64,000 nt of DNA from Phyllobacterium chamaecytisi. Lineage in GTDB: Bacteria; Pseudomonadota; Alphaproteobacteria; Rhizobiales; Rhizobiaceae. Shown here in pieces: positions 63,677-64,000 of this stretch (its first letter is position 1; every line of letters begins with the position of its first letter). Under the pieces are notes generated by a model. That model did no database searches. It was not told the origin of the DNA and saw nothing but the letters and a program-made list of their open reading frames with translations. Position numbers and translations under genes: made by a program. Location of the stretch: contig NZ_JAIQWW010000018.1 in NCBI RefSeq assembly GCF_020164455.1, positions 62,001 to 126,000 on the forward strand, read 5' to 3'.

Positions 63677-63680
63677 TTAT

Positions 63681-64000
63681 TCAATCGCGATTGCTGACGC
63701 CGGCCTGATCGAACGTCGCCATACCGCTATGGCAGAGCACTGCTGCCTTGACGATGCCCGCTGCAAGTGCGGCGCCGGTACCCTCGCCGAGCCGCATTCC
63801 AAGGTCGAGCAATGGCTTTTTTCCAAGTTTCTCTAAAACCTTGCGATGGCCTGGCTCCGCTGAAACGTGGCCGAACAGGCAGTGGTCGATCGCTTCCGGA
63901 TTCGCAGCGTGCAAGATCGCCGCGGCGGCGGTGGCCACATAGCCATCGATGATAACCGGGATTCTTTCAACACGCGTAGCAAGAATGGCACCAGCCATCG
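63681..64000 (-). CDS. cobT: nicotinate-nucleotide--dimethylbenzimidazole phosphoribosyltransferase (C-terminal part)
   Basis: The final 105 or so residues of a protein running off the right edge: [66 protein letters not shown]. The Glu of LGEGTGAA is the catalytic base of CobT. The enzyme makes alpha-ribazole phosphate for the lower ligand of cobalamin (called CobU in the Pseudomonas denitrificans scheme). The first two-thirds of the gene is outside the window, so completeness cannot be judged. Confidence 0.93.
   Translation of the reverse strand, partial: MAGAILATRVERIPVIIDGYVATAAAAILHAANPEAIDHCLFGHVSAEPGHRKVLEKLGKKPLLDLGMRLGEGTGAALAAGIVKAAVLCHSGMATFDQAGVSNRD

Overview
The window looks like 64 kb of ordinary chromosome from an alphaproteobacterium of the order Hyphomicrobiales (Rhizobiales), most likely near the Brucellaceae/Phyllobacteriaceae. 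This rests on gene content: a GPR/RgsE-like growth-pole coiled-coil giant, a BA14K-family protein, a DUF2865 protein, a class II DAHP synthase beside gor/rpiA/gph, a PlcP-Agt type lipid-remodelling pair, and an Anbu peptidase operon. Genus cannot be fixed from sequence reading alone. No rRNA, tRNA, CRISPR array, integrase or insertion sequence was recognised.

Layout. 1-6 kb: the tail of a probable PemK/MazF toxin, a secreted protein, folP-folK (overlapping, no folB between them), a DUF922 protease-like protein, a ferredoxin and its flavin reductase, and a divergent HxlR regulator/SDR pair. 6-11.6 kb: a degenerate Hpt protein divergent from a 1657-residue polar-growth protein with 17 exact 29-residue repeats. 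11.6-15.6 kb: a palindromic intergenic repeat and an Mla-type lipid transport operon. 15.6-22.3 kb: DgcA-like racemase, MFS transporter, plcP-agt with a candidate PHO box, and maeB.

22.4-28.8 kb holds the main anomaly. A roughly 4.2-kb GC-rich module (AraC regulator divergent from SnoaL-like, Gfo/Idh/MocA and quinone-oxidoreductase genes) sits between two exact 41-bp direct repeats. The repeats lie where a DUF2865 gene and gltX would overlap tail to tail. gltX keeps its end; the DUF2865 gene has a substituted tail, and its probable original tail survives on the far side of the module. This resembles site-specific integration, but no recombinase is present.

28.9-41.7 kb: an ABC exporter with a structured leader that contains a 14-codon reading frame with a strong Shine-Dalgarno; nadE, dgkA, a GFA protein, nhaA, DAHP synthase, a GGCT-like protein, gor, a DUF2059 protein, rpiA, gph and a BA14K protein. 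41.8-48.7 kb: ATP-grasp, alpha-E, transglutaminase and Anbu genes, then an L,D-transpeptidase, a small secreted ORF and a DUF971 protein. 48.9-55.5 kb: moaA, a DMT transporter, mobA-mobB, and a polar amino-acid ABC importer that lacks an ATPase gene but ends in a glutathione transferase. 55.5-64 kb: penicillin acylase family protein, a beta-hydroxyacid dehydrogenase, an Lrp regulator, a uracil-DNA glycosylase family protein, a second GST overlapping a nuclease gene, a membrane histidine kinase, DoxX and the end of cobT.

Shared themes are envelope building and lipid handling (GPR-like, Mla, PlcP/Agt, L,D-transpeptidase, DgkA), glutathione chemistry (gor, GGCT-like, GFA, two GSTs) and molybdenum cofactor synthesis (moaA, mobA, mobB). 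All functions are from motif recognition by eye; no database search was run.
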